Below, piece after piece: positions 52,111 through 61,300 of a DNA stretch of 64,000 bases (the first letter of the stretch is position 1; the number at the start of each line of letters is the position of its first letter). The notes under the pieces were generated by a model, which saw only the letters and a program-made list of their open reading frames with translations, did no database searches and had not been told where the DNA came from. Position numbers and translations under genes: made by a program. The DNA comes from JASLBX01 sp035762665 (GTDB lineage: Bacteria; Actinomycetota; Actinomycetes; Jiangellales; Jiangellaceae): assembly GCA_035762665.1 (NCBI GenBank), contig DASTNZ010000112.1, positions 1-64,000 of the forward strand, read 5' to 3'.

Positions 52111-52227
52111 CCTCGCCGCACCGCTCCACGTGGATAGGCGCGGTTAGGCGGGCGCGCCGGAGGTGCGGCACAATCGATGGGTTGACAGCGTCGTCACGTG
52201 ACCGTCAACACACCCAGCGGAGTACAC

Positions 52228-53355
52228 ATGACCGATGCCCTGCTAATTCCCGATGCCCTCAAGCCCGTCGACGGCCGATTCGGGTCAGGCCCGAGCAAAG
52301 TGCGCCCCGATGCGCTCGCCGCCTTCGCCAAGTCCGGAGCGCGGTATCTCGGTACGTCACACCGCCAGGCACCGGTCAAGGGGCTGGTGGAGCGCGTGCG
52401 CCGGGGCGTCGCGGACCTGCTCAACCTTCCCGAGGGTTATGAGGTTGTGTTGGGCAACGGCGGGACGACCGCGTTCTGGGATGCCGCAGCCTTCGGCCTG
52501 GTTCGGGAGCGAGCCCAGCACCTGTCCTTTGGTGAATTCTCCTCGAAGTTCTCCGCCGTCACGGCGGCCGCGCCCTGGCTGGAAGATCCGTCGGTCGTCA
52601 AAGCCGAGCCGGGCTCGCTGGCCCAGCCTCGTGCCGAGGTGGGCGTCGACGTGTACGCGTGGCCGCACAACGAGACCTCGACCGGCGTGATGGCGCCGGT
52701 GCGCCGGGTGAGTGGCGCCGCCGGCGATGCTCTCGTGCTGGTGGACGCCACGAGTGGCGCAGGTGGACTGCCCCTCGCGCCGGAGCAGGTCGACGTCTAC
52801 TACTTCGCGCCGCAGAAGTGCTTCGCGTCAGACGGCGGGCTGTGGCTCGCCGCCATGTCACCGGCCGCACTGGCGCGCATCGAGGAGATCGCCGGCGGCG
52901 GTCGCTACGTGCCGGCGTTCCTGGACCTGACGATCGCAGTGGACAACTCGCGGAAGAACCAGACGTACAACACCCCGGCCGTGGCCACCCTGTTCCTGCT
53001 CGCGGAGCAGCTGGACTGGCTGAACAACAACGGTGGTCTCCCGTTTGCGGTAGGGCGGACGAGCGATTCGGCCGGCCGTCTGTACACGTGGGCCGACAAG
53101 AGCCCGTACGCGGCACCGTTCGTCACGGACCCCTACGCTCGGTCACTCGTGGTCGGGACAATCGACTTCGACGACTCGGTTGATGCCGGCGCGGTGGCGA
53201 AGACCCTGCGGGCCAACGGCATCGTCGATGTCGAGCCGTACCGCAAGCTGGGGCGTAACCAGCTTCGAGTCGGGATGTACCCGGCCATCGATCCTGCGGA
53301 CGTTGAGGCGTTGACGGCCTGCATCGACTGGATTGTGGAGCGCACCTCCCGCTGA
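52228..53355 (+). CDS. serC: Phosphoserine aminotransferase
   Basis: SerC converts 3-phosphohydroxypyruvate and glutamate to phosphoserine in serine synthesis, with PLP. The 375-residue protein is the mycobacterial-type enzyme: FGSGPSKVRPDALAAFA near the start, YLGTSHRQAPVKGLVERVR, HNETSTGVMAPVRRV, and the PLP Lys in YYFAPQKCFASDGG near 190. The ATG at 52228 has a ggag six bases before it and is preferred over the GTG at 52198. A hairpin follows the stop. Confidence 0.94.
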   Translation: MTDALLIPDALKPVDGRFGSGPSKVRPDALAAFAKSGARYLGTSHRQAPVKGLVERVRRGVADLLNLPEGYEVVLGNGGTTAFWDAAAFGLVRERAQHLSFGEFSSKFSAVTAAAPWLEDPSVVKAEPGSLAQPRAEVGVDVYAWPHNETSTGVMAPVRRVSGAAGDALVLVDATSGAGGLPLAPEQVDVYYFAPQKCFASDGGLWLAAMSPAALARIEEIAGGGRYVPAFLDLTIAVDNSRKNQTYNTPAVATLFLLAEQLDWLNNNGGLPFAVGRTSDSAGRLYTWADKSPYAAPFVTDPYARSLVVGTIDFDDSVDAGAVAKTLRANGIVDVEPYRKLGRNQLRVGMYPAIDPADVEALTACIDWIVERTSR

Positions 53356-53365
53356 TACAGGAGGT

Positions 53366-53397
53366 GCCCGGCCGCATGAGGTGGTGCGCGGCCGGGC
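53366..53397 (+). terminator. Hairpin terminator after serC
   Basis: Perfect 10-bp arms gcccggccgc (53366-53375) and gcggccgggc (53388-53397) with a 12-base loop begin 11 bases after the serC stop. No U-run follows, which is usual for high-GC actinobacteria. Confidence 0.7.
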
Positions 53398-53536
53398 GCG
53401 TCTTCCAGATCCCCTCGGCACCCCCCGCCGAGTTTCCGAGCCCCCGTCGGCAGCTCTGATCGAGCCTAGTGACCGCGACGGGAACCGGGGGTCGGCCGAA
53501 CGTCTCGTATCGGATGGCCATGTGGACGGTCGAGTG

Positions 53537-54745
53537 TCAGCCGTCTGACTGGTCCAGGACGGGCTGAAGGCGGTCGGCAAGGCGAACCGCCAGCGCCGGC
53601 TCAACGTCCCACGAGCCGATCAGATCGCGGTATTCGCGCACAAGTGCGGCGTGAGGCGGCGCACCGGTCCGGATCGCCCGGAGCAGCGTATTCCGGGGCG
53701 TGTGCGCGGAATCAACGAACTCGATGACCTCGACGCGATAGCCGAGTAGCCGCAAGATGGTCGCTCGCAGTGCATCCGTCAGAACGTCAGCGAAGCGTTC
53801 GCGGAGAATCCCGTGCCGAACAAGCGGCCCGTACGGAGCCGGAATCGCAGCCCCGAGCTGGCGCTGAATGTCGTGATGGCAACATGGCGCAGCAAGCACC
53901 ACCGGCGACTCCCACTCCACGGCACGCGCAAGCGCGTCGTCGGTCGCGGTGTCGCATGCGTGGAGTGCCAGCACCAGGTGTGGTGCTGGATCGACGGCCG
54001 CAGCACTGATCGTGCCTTGGACGAATCTCATCGCGCTCGTCCAGCCGAGCGCCTGCGCGATCTGGGCGTTGCGCTCTCTGGCCGGGGCCTTGATGTCTAC
54101 ACCGACAAGCGACGCGTCGATACCTTGCCGTTCGAACCACCGGTACGCCGCGAAGCTGAGGTACGCGTTACCGCAGCCGAGGTCGGCGATTCGTACGGTC
54201 TTCCCGCCGGCCGCCTCACGCGCGGAGTCGACGACCGGGTCGAGAGCTCGGACGAACTCTTCGACCTGGCGGTACTTGTCGCGGCGGGAAGGCTTGACGT
54301 GGCCGGATCGGTCGGAGATCCCCACCGCCTGCAACACGGCGTCTGCCGGATCGAGGAGCCGCTGCTTCGTGCGGTCATGGGATCGATCGACAAGGCGGGG
54401 GGCAGCGTCCCTGTGTACCTGGGCTTCACCACTCTTGGTGACCCGGACCTGGGTAGTGCCGCCGACCGTCTCCACATGCCAATTGCCGTACGGCTGGGCC
54501 AGGAGTTCCTCCACGGCGCCGGCGGCAGCCGTTCCCGCCAGGTTGCGAGTGAAGGCTTGCCGCTCGTCGTACGTCACGACCTGAAGCCGGCGGCCATCAC
54601 TGATGTCGACCCAGCGAAACTCAGCGCGCCTGAAATCGGGCCGTGCACCCTTCCGGCGCCCAGAGGCGACGGCTCGGACGAGCCGGTCCGGGTCCAGAAT
54701 GTCCGCTCGAAGCTGGTCCACGACGGGCGAGAGTGGCTGAGGCAC
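53537..54745 (-). CDS. SAM-dependent methyltransferase of the METTL25/RRNAD1-like type
   Basis: A 402-residue protein. The N-terminal ~170 residues form an unassigned domain (FRRAEFRWVDISDGRRLQVV). The C-terminal half is a methyltransferase fold: RIADLGCGNAYLSFAAYRWF near 235, GVDIKAPARERNAQIAQALG, VLALHACDTATDDALARAV and LAAPCCHHDIQRQL near 325. The PCCHH motif occurs in RRNAD1/METTL25-like proteins, whose targets include ribosomal components. The start is uncertain; the GTG at 54745 lies 14 bases after the preceding small ORF and precedes a plausible helix. It is last in a four-gene unit. Confidence 0.78.
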   Translation of the reverse strand: MPQPLSPVVDQLRADILDPDRLVRAVASGRRKGARPDFRRAEFRWVDISDGRRLQVVTYDERQAFTRNLAGTAAAGAVEELLAQPYGNWHVETVGGTTQVRVTKSGEAQVHRDAAPRLVDRSHDRTKQRLLDPADAVLQAVGISDRSGHVKPSRRDKYRQVEEFVRALDPVVDSAREAAGGKTVRIADLGCGNAYLSFAAYRWFERQGIDASLVGVDIKAPARERNAQIAQALGWTSAMRFVQGTISAAAVDPAPHLVLALHACDTATDDALARAVEWESPVVLAAPCCHHDIQRQLGAAIPAPYGPLVRHGILRERFADVLTDALRATILRLLGYRVEVIEFVDSAHTPRNTLLRAIRTGAPPHAALVREYRDLIGSWDVEPALAVRLADRLQPVLDQSDG

Positions 54746-54759
54746 CTGTCCATTGTCGG

Positions 54760-54843
54760 TTAGAGCGCAGCAGCGAACACGACGGCCACGATCAGGGCGA
54801 TGAGCACACTGGTAACAACAAGCCGCCGGCTTCGGATGTCCAC
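54760..54843 (-). CDS. 27-residue putative single-span membrane peptide
   Basis: A tiny frame from GTG 54843 to TAA 54762-54760 encodes VDIRSRRLVV then TSVLIALIVAVVFAAAL: a basic cytoplasmic start and one ~20-residue hydrophobic helix, which is the layout of a small inner-membrane protein. It lies five bases after the thpR stop and 14 before the methyltransferase start, filling the gap in the operon exactly. GC3 is high as in neighbours. No strong Shine-Dalgarno is visible, so it may be translated by re-initiation. Confidence 0.45.
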   Translation of the reverse strand: MDIRSRRLVVTSVLIALIVAVVFAAAL

Positions 54844-54848
54844 GACGC

Positions 54849-55394
54849 TCAGCTTGCCAGGGGAAAGGTGGAGATCGACTCGTACCTGGCCCGCCCGCCA
54901 CGCCCCTTCCCGAGGTGCGAGCGCACCAGTGCGATGTCCACGGCCGTCCACTCGGGGCCGGCGTACTGGGCCAGGTTCTGCGCGTACGGACGGAGATCGA
55001 TGGGACGTTTCGACCGCGCCAACGTCACATGCGGCCGGAACCGCCGGTGCTCTTGGCCCGCCACGCCGGTCCGACGTCCTGCGGCCGCACATGAGCGAGC
55101 CAACGCGCGTAGATCGTCCGCCGCGCCTTCGCATCCGACCCATAGCACACGCCCGTCGAATTGGCCGGCACCGCCGAGCCGGAGTCGCATAGTCGGGTAC
55201 CGGCTTGCGGCGCGTCGGAGCCGCTCCGAGAGGTCTGGAACCTTCTCGTTGGCCGCCTCGCCATAAAACGCCAGCGTCAGATGCCACGACTCGGGCAGCG
55301 CCCAGCTGACCGCATCGTCGCGGATCGGCTCGACCGCGGCGTCAAGGTGCCGCAACACTTCCGGCGGTGGCACGATGGCCGCGAACAACCTCAC
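54849..55394 (-). CDS. thpR: RNA 2',3'-cyclic phosphodiesterase
   Basis: ThpR (LigT) opens 2',3'-cyclic phosphates at RNA ends. The 181-residue 2H phosphoesterase has both HxTx motifs, WHLTLAFYG near residue 38 and FRPHVTLARS near 120, and starts MRLFAAIVPPPEVL. The GTG start overlaps the stop of the upstream DinB-fold gene (GTGA). It is followed by the putative membrane peptide and the methyltransferase. RNA processing as a common theme is possible but not shown. Confidence 0.9.
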   Translation of the reverse strand: MRLFAAIVPPPEVLRHLDAAVEPIRDDAVSWALPESWHLTLAFYGEAANEKVPDLSERLRRAASRYPTMRLRLGGAGQFDGRVLWVGCEGAADDLRALARSCAAAGRRTGVAGQEHRRFRPHVTLARSKRPIDLRPYAQNLAQYAGPEWTAVDIALVRSHLGKGRGGRARYESISTFPLAS

Positions 55395-56137
55395 TGCGTC
55401 GCGATCCGCAGGCGTGCGTCGAGGTGCTCGGCTGCGGCCCGGTCACCGTCGATGGTGATCTGGTCATCGGGCCCACGGCCCCACAGCCACAGGTACATGG
55501 AAAGCGGATCACCCGACACTGTCGCGTCGGTCGGCAGCTCCGGCCACCGGTCCAGGTAGACCCCCGCTACGACGGCGTTCGGCTCCATGACTACCCGCCA
55601 GGCCGTGCCGCCGCTCTCGACGCGCACGATGGTAGTGGGATGTCCGGTGACTGGCTCGTCGCTCCAGTCGCCGGCAAGGAAGCGCCGGAGCACCTCGTCA
55701 ACGCCGTCGAGCGCCAGCGCGGCGTCGATCGGAGTGGTCTCGCCGTGCGCCAGCTCGACGTCGACGCGGTGGATCGCGCTCTCGTGTGCCATCCGGCGGC
55801 CCCAAAAGCCGACCGTGCGTTCGTCCCACGACCAGGTGTCGGCGTACTCCAGTGGATCGCGGCGGGTCAGCTCGGCCACCAGCTCGTCGGCCGCTCGTTG
55901 GAAGTAGTCCAGGGTGGGCTCGTCGCCTCTCTCCGGCGGCCACGGCTCGGGAAACTTCTTTTCGCGCATGCTAGCGATCTTGTGCAGATAGACCTCCGCA
56001 GTGTGTTCGACTCCGTCGCGGACGGTCCAGCCGGGGCAGGACGGCACCGGCGCGTCGAGGCCGCGACCAGCAACCTCGAGAATGAGCGACCCCTCGGAAC
56101 GGACGTGCTCGACGTACTGGTCGTGGCTCAGCCTCAT
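55391..56137 (-). CDS. Maleylpyruvate isomerase family mycothiol-dependent enzyme
   Basis: A 248-residue DinB-fold protein of the actinobacterial mycothiol-dependent family. The start reads MRLSHDQYVEHVRSEGSLIL; metal-ligand positions are His in DGVEHTAEVYLHK near 45 and the pair in RMAHESAIHRVDVELAHG near 125. A C-terminal SCP-2-like domain follows (about 165-245; SGGTAWRVVMEPNAVVAG, LWGRGPDDQITIDGDR). Members conjugate or isomerise with mycothiol, but specific substrates are mostly unknown. The ATG at 56137 starts the conserved region; a much longer frame upstream overlaps the divergent GNAT gene and is a shadow. Confidence 0.85.
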   Translation of the reverse strand: MRLSHDQYVEHVRSEGSLILEVAGRGLDAPVPSCPGWTVRDGVEHTAEVYLHKIASMREKKFPEPWPPERGDEPTLDYFQRAADELVAELTRRDPLEYADTWSWDERTVGFWGRRMAHESAIHRVDVELAHGETTPIDAALALDGVDEVLRRFLAGDWSDEPVTGHPTTIVRVESGGTAWRVVMEPNAVVAGVYLDRWPELPTDATVSGDPLSMYLWLWGRGPDDQITIDGDRAAAEHLDARLRIATQ

Positions 56138-56200
56138 GGCGCGCCAGCATGCCATTGCCAACCGACACCGTGCCACGCCGGTTCGCGGAACGCTGGCAGG

Positions 56201-56797
56201 ATGGCCCGCGTGAGCGTCTTGCACGATGCCGACAGCGCCCGTGACTACGGCACGGCGATTCTCCGCGGCGAGAAAGTGTATCTGCGCGAGCTTCGCGACG
56301 ACGACTTGCCCCAGCTGATCAAGTGGTGGAACGATCCGCAGGCTGCTGCATTGCAGGCCGTCGTCGTGCAGCCACAGCCGGAGGCGACGATCGTCGAAAA
56401 GTACCGGACGTGGGGCGCCAACAAGGATTTCACCGGCGCCGGGTTCAGCATCGTGGCCCACGAAGACGATTCCCTGATCGGTCATGTCACCCTGTCCGGT
56501 GCTCGTGTGCCGACCAGGGCAGCGACCCTCGCCATTTCGATCGGCCCTGAGCACTGGAGCCGCGGCCTCGGCACCGACGCGTTGCGAGTCATGGTGCGGT
56601 ACGGATTCGAGGAGCTGGGGCTGAACCGCATCGGGCTCGGTGTCTGGGCCTACAACGACCGCGCGATCGCCGCGTACCGGAAGGTGGGCTTCGTCGAGGA
56701 AGGACGCCGGCGGCAGATGACATTCCACGCCGGCCAGTTCCATGACGAAGTGCTCATGGGCATCCTCCACAGCGAGTGGGAAGCAGCGACCGCCTGA
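56201..56797 (+). CDS. GNAT N-acetyltransferase (RimJ/RimL type)
   Basis: A 198-residue acetyltransferase. GEKVYLRELRDDDLPQLIKW near residue 24, SIGPEHWSRGLGTDALRVMV near 115 with the acetyl-CoA loop, and NRIGLGVWAYNDRAIAAYRK follow the RimJ/RimL pattern. These enzymes acetylate protein N-termini or small amines; the target is unknown. The ATG at 56201 has ggcagg close upstream; the GTG at 56210 is an alternative. It is convergent with cebR, with the 45-bp repeat between. Confidence 0.85.
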   Translation: MARVSVLHDADSARDYGTAILRGEKVYLRELRDDDLPQLIKWWNDPQAAALQAVVVQPQPEATIVEKYRTWGANKDFTGAGFSIVAHEDDSLIGHVTLSGARVPTRAATLAISIGPEHWSRGLGTDALRVMVRYGFEELGLNRIGLGVWAYNDRAIAAYRKVGFVEEGRRRQMTFHAGQFHDEVLMGILHSEWEAATA

Positions 56798-56834
56798 TCC
56801 CGTACGGCAGGCGTAGCGACGTATCAACAGGCAC

Positions 56835-56879
56835 GCATGCATGTAGGTACGTCGGGCCGTCTGCCGAACGTGATCGAAC
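56835..56879 (+). repeat. 45-bp dispersed element, copy 2
   Basis: The second copy of the element at 11715-11759, inverted relative to it and identical at 40 of 45 bases. It ends seven bases beyond the cebR stop, between that gene and a GNAT gene. Inner bases that could pair (acgt-cgg with ccg-a-acgt) differ from copy 1 (acgt-ggc with gcc-ga-acgt) yet still pair. Confidence 0.7.
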
Positions 56880-56886
56880 GACAAGG

Positions 56887-57915
56887 TCAGGCGGACGCCC
56901 GTATCACCAGTTCCGTGGGCAGGATCTCACCGCCAGGCGGGACGGACTCGCCGCGTAGTTGTGCCAGCAACAGCTCAGCCATCCGCTGGCCCAGTTCCTC
57001 AACTGGCTGGTGGATGGTGGTCAGCGGCGGGACGGTCGTCGGGGCAAGCATCGAGTCGTCGAATCCGATCACGGCCACATCGTCCGGGATGGCCCGGCCA
57101 GCGTCGCGAAGCACGCTCATTGCACCCGTCGCCATCAGGTCGGACGCGACGAAGACAGCGTCCAGGTCCGGCCACGTAGCCAGCAGCGTTCGCATAGCCG
57201 ACGCTCCGCTTTCGGCGGTGAAGTCACCCGTGGCGACCGCGTCGGCCGACAGGCCGGCGGCCCGCAAGGCCTCCCGCCAGCCATCCAGCCGGTCGACACC
57301 GGCGGGCATGTCGGAGGGGCCCGCGATGGTGGTGATCCGCCGGGAGCCGCGCCCGATCAGGTGCTCAGTTGCCGCCCGCGCCCCGCCGACGTTATCCACG
57401 TCCACGTACGGGACGCTGGCGCCGTCCGGTTCAAGCGGCCGGCCGAGAAAAACGCACGGCATCCTGGCCTTGGCCAGCTCGCGCGGCAGGTGGTCCTCAC
57501 GGTGATGGCTCATCACCAGGGTGCCGTCGACGTGACCGGCGCGCAGGTAGCGCAACAACCGCTCGGTGTCGCCGGCCTGTTGAGCGATCAACAACACCAA
57601 TTGGAACTCAGTACCGGCCAGGCCCTTTGTGACGCCCTGGAGGGCGCCGGTAAGGAACGGGTCGCCCACGAGCTTGGAACCCGTCTCCGGCACGACCAGC
57701 GCGACCGAGTCGGTCCGTCGGGTCACAAGCGATCGGGCGGCCCTGTTGGGGATATACCCCAGCTCAGCGATGGCGCTCTCAATCGCCTCCCGAGCCTTGG
57801 GACTGACCCGGATACCGCCATTGATCGCCCGCGAGACAGTCGCCCGCGACACGCCAGCCCGGCGCGCGACTTCCTCGAGAGTCGGCAGCCTCGAGTCGGC
57901 CGACAAGCCCGTCAC
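56887..57915 (-). CDS. cebR: LacI family repressor, CebR-like
   Basis: The 342-residue LacI-type regulator has an N-terminal HTH (PTLEEVARRAGVSRATVSRA near residues 11-30, with the hinge ELGYIPNRAARSL) and a periplasmic-binding-protein-like sensor (VALVVPETGSK to ETHP-type close, IGFDDSMLAPTTVPPLTTI). The GTG start overlaps the bglC stop (GTGA). Two boxes nearly identical to the streptomycete CebR operator stand before cebE, so it probably represses this locus until cellobiose binds. Here the gene closes the operon, unlike Streptomyces where cebR precedes cebE. Confidence 0.88.
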   Translation of the reverse strand: MTGLSADSRLPTLEEVARRAGVSRATVSRAINGGIRVSPKAREAIESAIAELGYIPNRAARSLVTRRTDSVALVVPETGSKLVGDPFLTGALQGVTKGLAGTEFQLVLLIAQQAGDTERLLRYLRAGHVDGTLVMSHHREDHLPRELAKARMPCVFLGRPLEPDGASVPYVDVDNVGGARAATEHLIGRGSRRITTIAGPSDMPAGVDRLDGWREALRAAGLSADAVATGDFTAESGASAMRTLLATWPDLDAVFVASDLMATGAMSVLRDAGRAIPDDVAVIGFDDSMLAPTTVPPLTTIHQPVEELGQRMAELLLAQLRGESVPPGGEILPTELVIRASA

Positions 57916-59357
57916 CCCACGCCCGCGCTGGATGCGATGGCTTCGGCATACCACCGGCCGCTGGACTTCACGATCCGCTGCTGCGTCTCGAAATCGACAT
58001 AGACCAGGCCGAAGCGCTGGCCGTAACCCCACGCCCACTCGAAGTTGTCGAACATCGACCAGTAGAAATAGCCGCGGACGTCGGCACCCGCGTCGATGGC
58101 GTCGAACACCGCGTCGAGGTGGCTCGCCAGATACGCGAGGCGGTCGGGATCGTGCACCCGGCCGTCGACAACTCGGTCCGGGAATGCCGCGCCGTTCTCG
58201 GTCACGTACATCGGCATGCCCGGGTACTCCTTGTGCAACCAGGTCAGCAGGTCGGTCAGCCCTTCCGGATAAATCTCCCAGCCCTGCCCGGTGACCGGTC
58301 GCCCAACCTTGTGGAAGGTGACCTCCTCCGCGCCGATCCACGGCGAACCGGGCGGGCGGGGCATCACGATGTCCGGATCGAGGGCCGGGACCGGCGGGCG
58401 AACGGACACCGTGTTGCCTAGATAATAGTTGACCCCCAGCATGTCGACCGGCGCCGAGACCACGTCGAGGTCACCGTCGCGAATGTGGTCGACAAGCCCA
58501 TACGGTGCAAGGTCGCTGAGTACGCCCGGCGCATACGCGCCGCGGAGGACAGGTTCGATGAACAGCAGGTTCTGCAACCCGTCGATGTGTCGCGCCGCCT
58601 CGACATCGTCCGGGTCGTCCGGGTCCAGCGGCACGACCGGGGCGAAGTTCAACGTGATGCCGACATTCGCTTCCGGGTTCCGGGCCCTCATCGCCTGTAC
58701 CCCGAGACCATGCGCGAGCAGCAGGTGATGCACCGCCGCGACGGCGGCGTTCGGCTCAGATCGACCTGGCGCGTGCTCCCCGCTGGCGTATCCGAGCAGC
58801 GCCGAGCAGAACGGTTCGTTGAAGGTCGTCCAGTACGAGACCCGATCGCCCAGCGCCGCGTAGACGGTGTCGGCATATTCGGCGAAGCGGTACGCGGTAT
58901 CCCGGGCAGGCCAGCCGCCGGCGTGCTCCAGCGCCTGCGGCAGGTCCCAGTGGTAGAGCGTCACCCACGGAACGATGTCGTGCGCCAGCAGCTCGTCGAC
59001 GAGCCGCCGGTAGAAGTCCAGTCCCGGCTCATTTACCGGCCCGCCGCCTGGCCGCACCCGTGGCCAGGCCACCGAGAACCGGTACGACCTCAGCCCCAGC
59101 TCCGCCATCAGAGCGACGTCGCCGGCCATGCGCCGGTAGTGGTCGATGGCCGGCTCGCCCGTATCGCCACCGATGATCGCCCCCGGCCGACGGCAGAAGA
59201 CGTCCCAGATCGAGTCGGACCGGCCATCCGCGGCGGTCGAACCTTCTATCTGGAATGCGGCTGTCGCGGCACCCCACAGGAATCCCGGTGGAGGTTTCCG
59301 GGTCACGCTTCCCCCTACTACGTCGGTTACAGCGCCGGCGTTCTTGCCTGCCCTCAT
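57912..59357 (-). CDS. bglC: Family 1 glycoside hydrolase, beta-glucosidase
   Basis: The 481-residue GH1 enzyme has the acid/base motif YWTTFNEPFCSALLGYA near 185 and the nucleophile in MYVTENGAAFPD near 385; the N-terminal signature is FLWGAATAAFQIEGS. It lacks a signal peptide, so it acts in the cytoplasm on imported cellobiose or short cello-oligosaccharides. The ATG overlaps the upstream permease stop (ATGA); an internal GTG 16 codons in is possible. It is transcribed with cebEFG. Confidence 0.94.
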   Translation of the reverse strand: MRAGKNAGAVTDVVGGSVTRKPPPGFLWGAATAAFQIEGSTAADGRSDSIWDVFCRRPGAIIGGDTGEPAIDHYRRMAGDVALMAELGLRSYRFSVAWPRVRPGGGPVNEPGLDFYRRLVDELLAHDIVPWVTLYHWDLPQALEHAGGWPARDTAYRFAEYADTVYAALGDRVSYWTTFNEPFCSALLGYASGEHAPGRSEPNAAVAAVHHLLLAHGLGVQAMRARNPEANVGITLNFAPVVPLDPDDPDDVEAARHIDGLQNLLFIEPVLRGAYAPGVLSDLAPYGLVDHIRDGDLDVVSAPVDMLGVNYYLGNTVSVRPPVPALDPDIVMPRPPGSPWIGAEEVTFHKVGRPVTGQGWEIYPEGLTDLLTWLHKEYPGMPMYVTENGAAFPDRVVDGRVHDPDRLAYLASHLDAVFDAIDAGADVRGYFYWSMFDNFEWAWGYGQRFGLVYVDFETQQRIVKSSGRWYAEAIASSAGVG

Positions 59358-60253
59358 CCTTTCACCGCGCCTTCCATGATCCCGCGGATAATCTGCCGGA
59401 AGAACAGCACGAAGATGAGAGCTAGCGGCACCGTGGCGATCAGCGTGCCCGCGAAGATCTGCGCGAGATCCTGGTGATAGGCGGAGTTAAGGGTCTTCAA
59501 CGAGACCTGGACCGTCGGGTTGGACGGGTCGGCGAGCACGATGAACGGCCAGAAGAACTCGTTCCAGTACTGCATGAAGGTGAGCAGGCCCAGCACGGCC
59601 GCGGCCGGACGCAGTGCCGGCGCCACGACGTGCCGGAAGATCCGCCAGGTCGAACATCCGTCGACCCGCGCCGCCTCGACGAGTTCGTCCGGCACCGACT
59701 GGAGCGTGTACTGCCGCATCAGGAAGATTCCGAACCCGCTGATCAGGAACGGGACGATGACCGCCTTGATGTCGTTCAGCCAGTTGAGCTCGATCATCAG
59801 CCGGTACAGGGGCACGATGTTGAGCTGGACCGGGATCATCATTGTCAGCAGGATCGCAATGAGCAGCGCGTTGCTTCCACGGAACCGCAGCTTGGCGAAC
59901 GCGAAGCCGGCGATCGCGCTGAAGAACACCGTGCTTACGGTGATCGTTCCCGCGGTGACGAAAGAGTTGAAGATGCCCTTCAGGATCGCCGCGTCGCTGT
60001 TGTCCAGCACACGCCGGATGTTCTCACCGAGGTTGCCGCCCGGCAGCAGCGCCGGCGGCCACTCGTAGGCCGAAGCATTGGTCCGGGAGGCTATGACGAC
60101 CATCCAGTACAACGGGAACACCGACAGGATCGCGGCCACGGTCAAGCCGATGATGGTGAGCGGACCGGCTCGGTGCACCCGTGGCGCTGCTTCAGCACCG
60201 TCTAGCAGGAGTCGGCCCACGGGCGGGCGGGCGACGTGTGTTTTCACGGTCAT
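59354..60253 (-). CDS. cebG: ABC transporter permease, CebG-like
   Basis: A 299-residue MalG-type permease with six helices. The EAA loop, which contacts the ATPase, is ELVEAARVDGCSTWRIFRHV near 205. ILSVFPLYWMVVIASRTN near 45 is typical. The start at 60253 leaves five bases after the partner permease. No ATPase gene is present; such sugar systems often share MsiK encoded elsewhere. Confidence 0.9.
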   Translation of the reverse strand: MTVKTHVARPPVGRLLLDGAEAAPRVHRAGPLTIIGLTVAAILSVFPLYWMVVIASRTNASAYEWPPALLPGGNLGENIRRVLDNSDAAILKGIFNSFVTAGTITVSTVFFSAIAGFAFAKLRFRGSNALLIAILLTMMIPVQLNIVPLYRLMIELNWLNDIKAVIVPFLISGFGIFLMRQYTLQSVPDELVEAARVDGCSTWRIFRHVVAPALRPAAAVLGLLTFMQYWNEFFWPFIVLADPSNPTVQVSLKTLNSAYHQDLAQIFAGTLIATVPLALIFVLFFRQIIRGIMEGAVKG

Positions 60254-60258
60254 CGGAC

Positions 60259-61254
60259 TCACCTCTCCGAGCCGAGCCGGCGAACGAGCGCGAAGTTGAT
60301 CGCCGCCACGACGACGATCAGAACCAGCAGGACCAGCCCGGCCGTTGCGGCGTATCCCCAACGCTGGTGGGCGCGCATCGCTTCGACGACGAACATCGTG
60401 ACGGTCTGGAACTGGCCGAGCGTGCCGCCGCCCAGGGAACCCGCGCCGCTCGTGAACATCAGCGGCTCAGTGAACAGCTGCAGTCCGTAAATCGTCGAGA
60501 TGATCACTGTGAAGATGACCGTCGGGCGCAGCAACGGCACGGTGATCTGCCAGAACTGGCGGGCGCGGGACGCACCGTCGATCTCTGCCGCCTCGTAGAG
60601 GTCGGCCGGAATCGCCTGCATGGCCGCCAGGTAGATAAGCGCGTTGTAGCCGGTCCACCGCCAGTCGACCATGGTCGCAATCGCCAGCCAGGACGGCCAC
60701 CGCTCCGCTCGCCAGTCGATGCGGTCGAGCCCGATAAGTTCGAGCAGGCCATTAGCGAGGCCGAAGTCGCGGGCGAAGAACGAAAGCCCGAACACCAGAG
60801 CCACCACCGCTGTGGATGTCACGATGGGGATGGCAATCGCGGCGCGGAAGAAGTGGATGCCGCGCAGTTTGCGGTTGAGCCAGTTGGCCAGCGCCAGTGC
60901 CAGGAGCAGCTGCGGGACGGTGGCCAGGACGAACATGCCCAACGTGTTGACGACCGAATTCCAGAAGTTCGGATCGCCGATCAAGGTGGCGTAGTTGTCC
61001 AGGCCGACGAAGTTGGTCGTGGGGTTCAGCGGCGAGCTGTCGGTGAACGACAACCAGATCGTATGAATGGTGGGGTAGAGACCGAAGATCGCGAAAAGCA
61101 CGAAGAACGGGGCGACGTACACGTAGGGCGACAACCGAATGTCCAGCATGGCGATCCGAGTCCGAATCCGCCGGTTCCGGCCGGAGTCACCGCCACCCGG
61201 TGGAGTTGCCGGCCCGCCGCGCTGCGCGGTGGGGGCGTTGAGTTCGATGCTCAT
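60259..61254 (-). CDS. cebF: ABC transporter permease, CebF-like
   Basis: A 331-residue MalF-type permease with six helices (YVYVAPFFVLFAIFGLYPTI near 45). The EAA loop is LYEAAEIDGASRARQFWQIT near 225. The N-terminal ~35 residues are polar. It starts at the ATG 61254 after a 96-bp gap that contains a strong hairpin following cebE, which may lower its expression relative to the binding protein. Confidence 0.9.
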   Translation of the reverse strand: MSIELNAPTAQRGGPATPPGGGDSGRNRRIRTRIAMLDIRLSPYVYVAPFFVLFAIFGLYPTIHTIWLSFTDSSPLNPTTNFVGLDNYATLIGDPNFWNSVVNTLGMFVLATVPQLLLALALANWLNRKLRGIHFFRAAIAIPIVTSTAVVALVFGLSFFARDFGLANGLLELIGLDRIDWRAERWPSWLAIATMVDWRWTGYNALIYLAAMQAIPADLYEAAEIDGASRARQFWQITVPLLRPTVIFTVIISTIYGLQLFTEPLMFTSGAGSLGGGTLGQFQTVTMFVVEAMRAHQRWGYAATAGLVLLVLIVVVAAINFALVRRLGSER

Positions 61255-61300
61255 CGGCGAGTCCGTTCGTTCGATGTGGTAGCGGCACGTGGCGCTGGTA

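Noticed and set aside
55391..56884. Long minus-strand frame that would extend the DinB-fold protein by ~250 residues
   Set aside because: The extension is antisense to the GNAT gene, has shadow composition, and the family N-terminus clearly begins at 56137.
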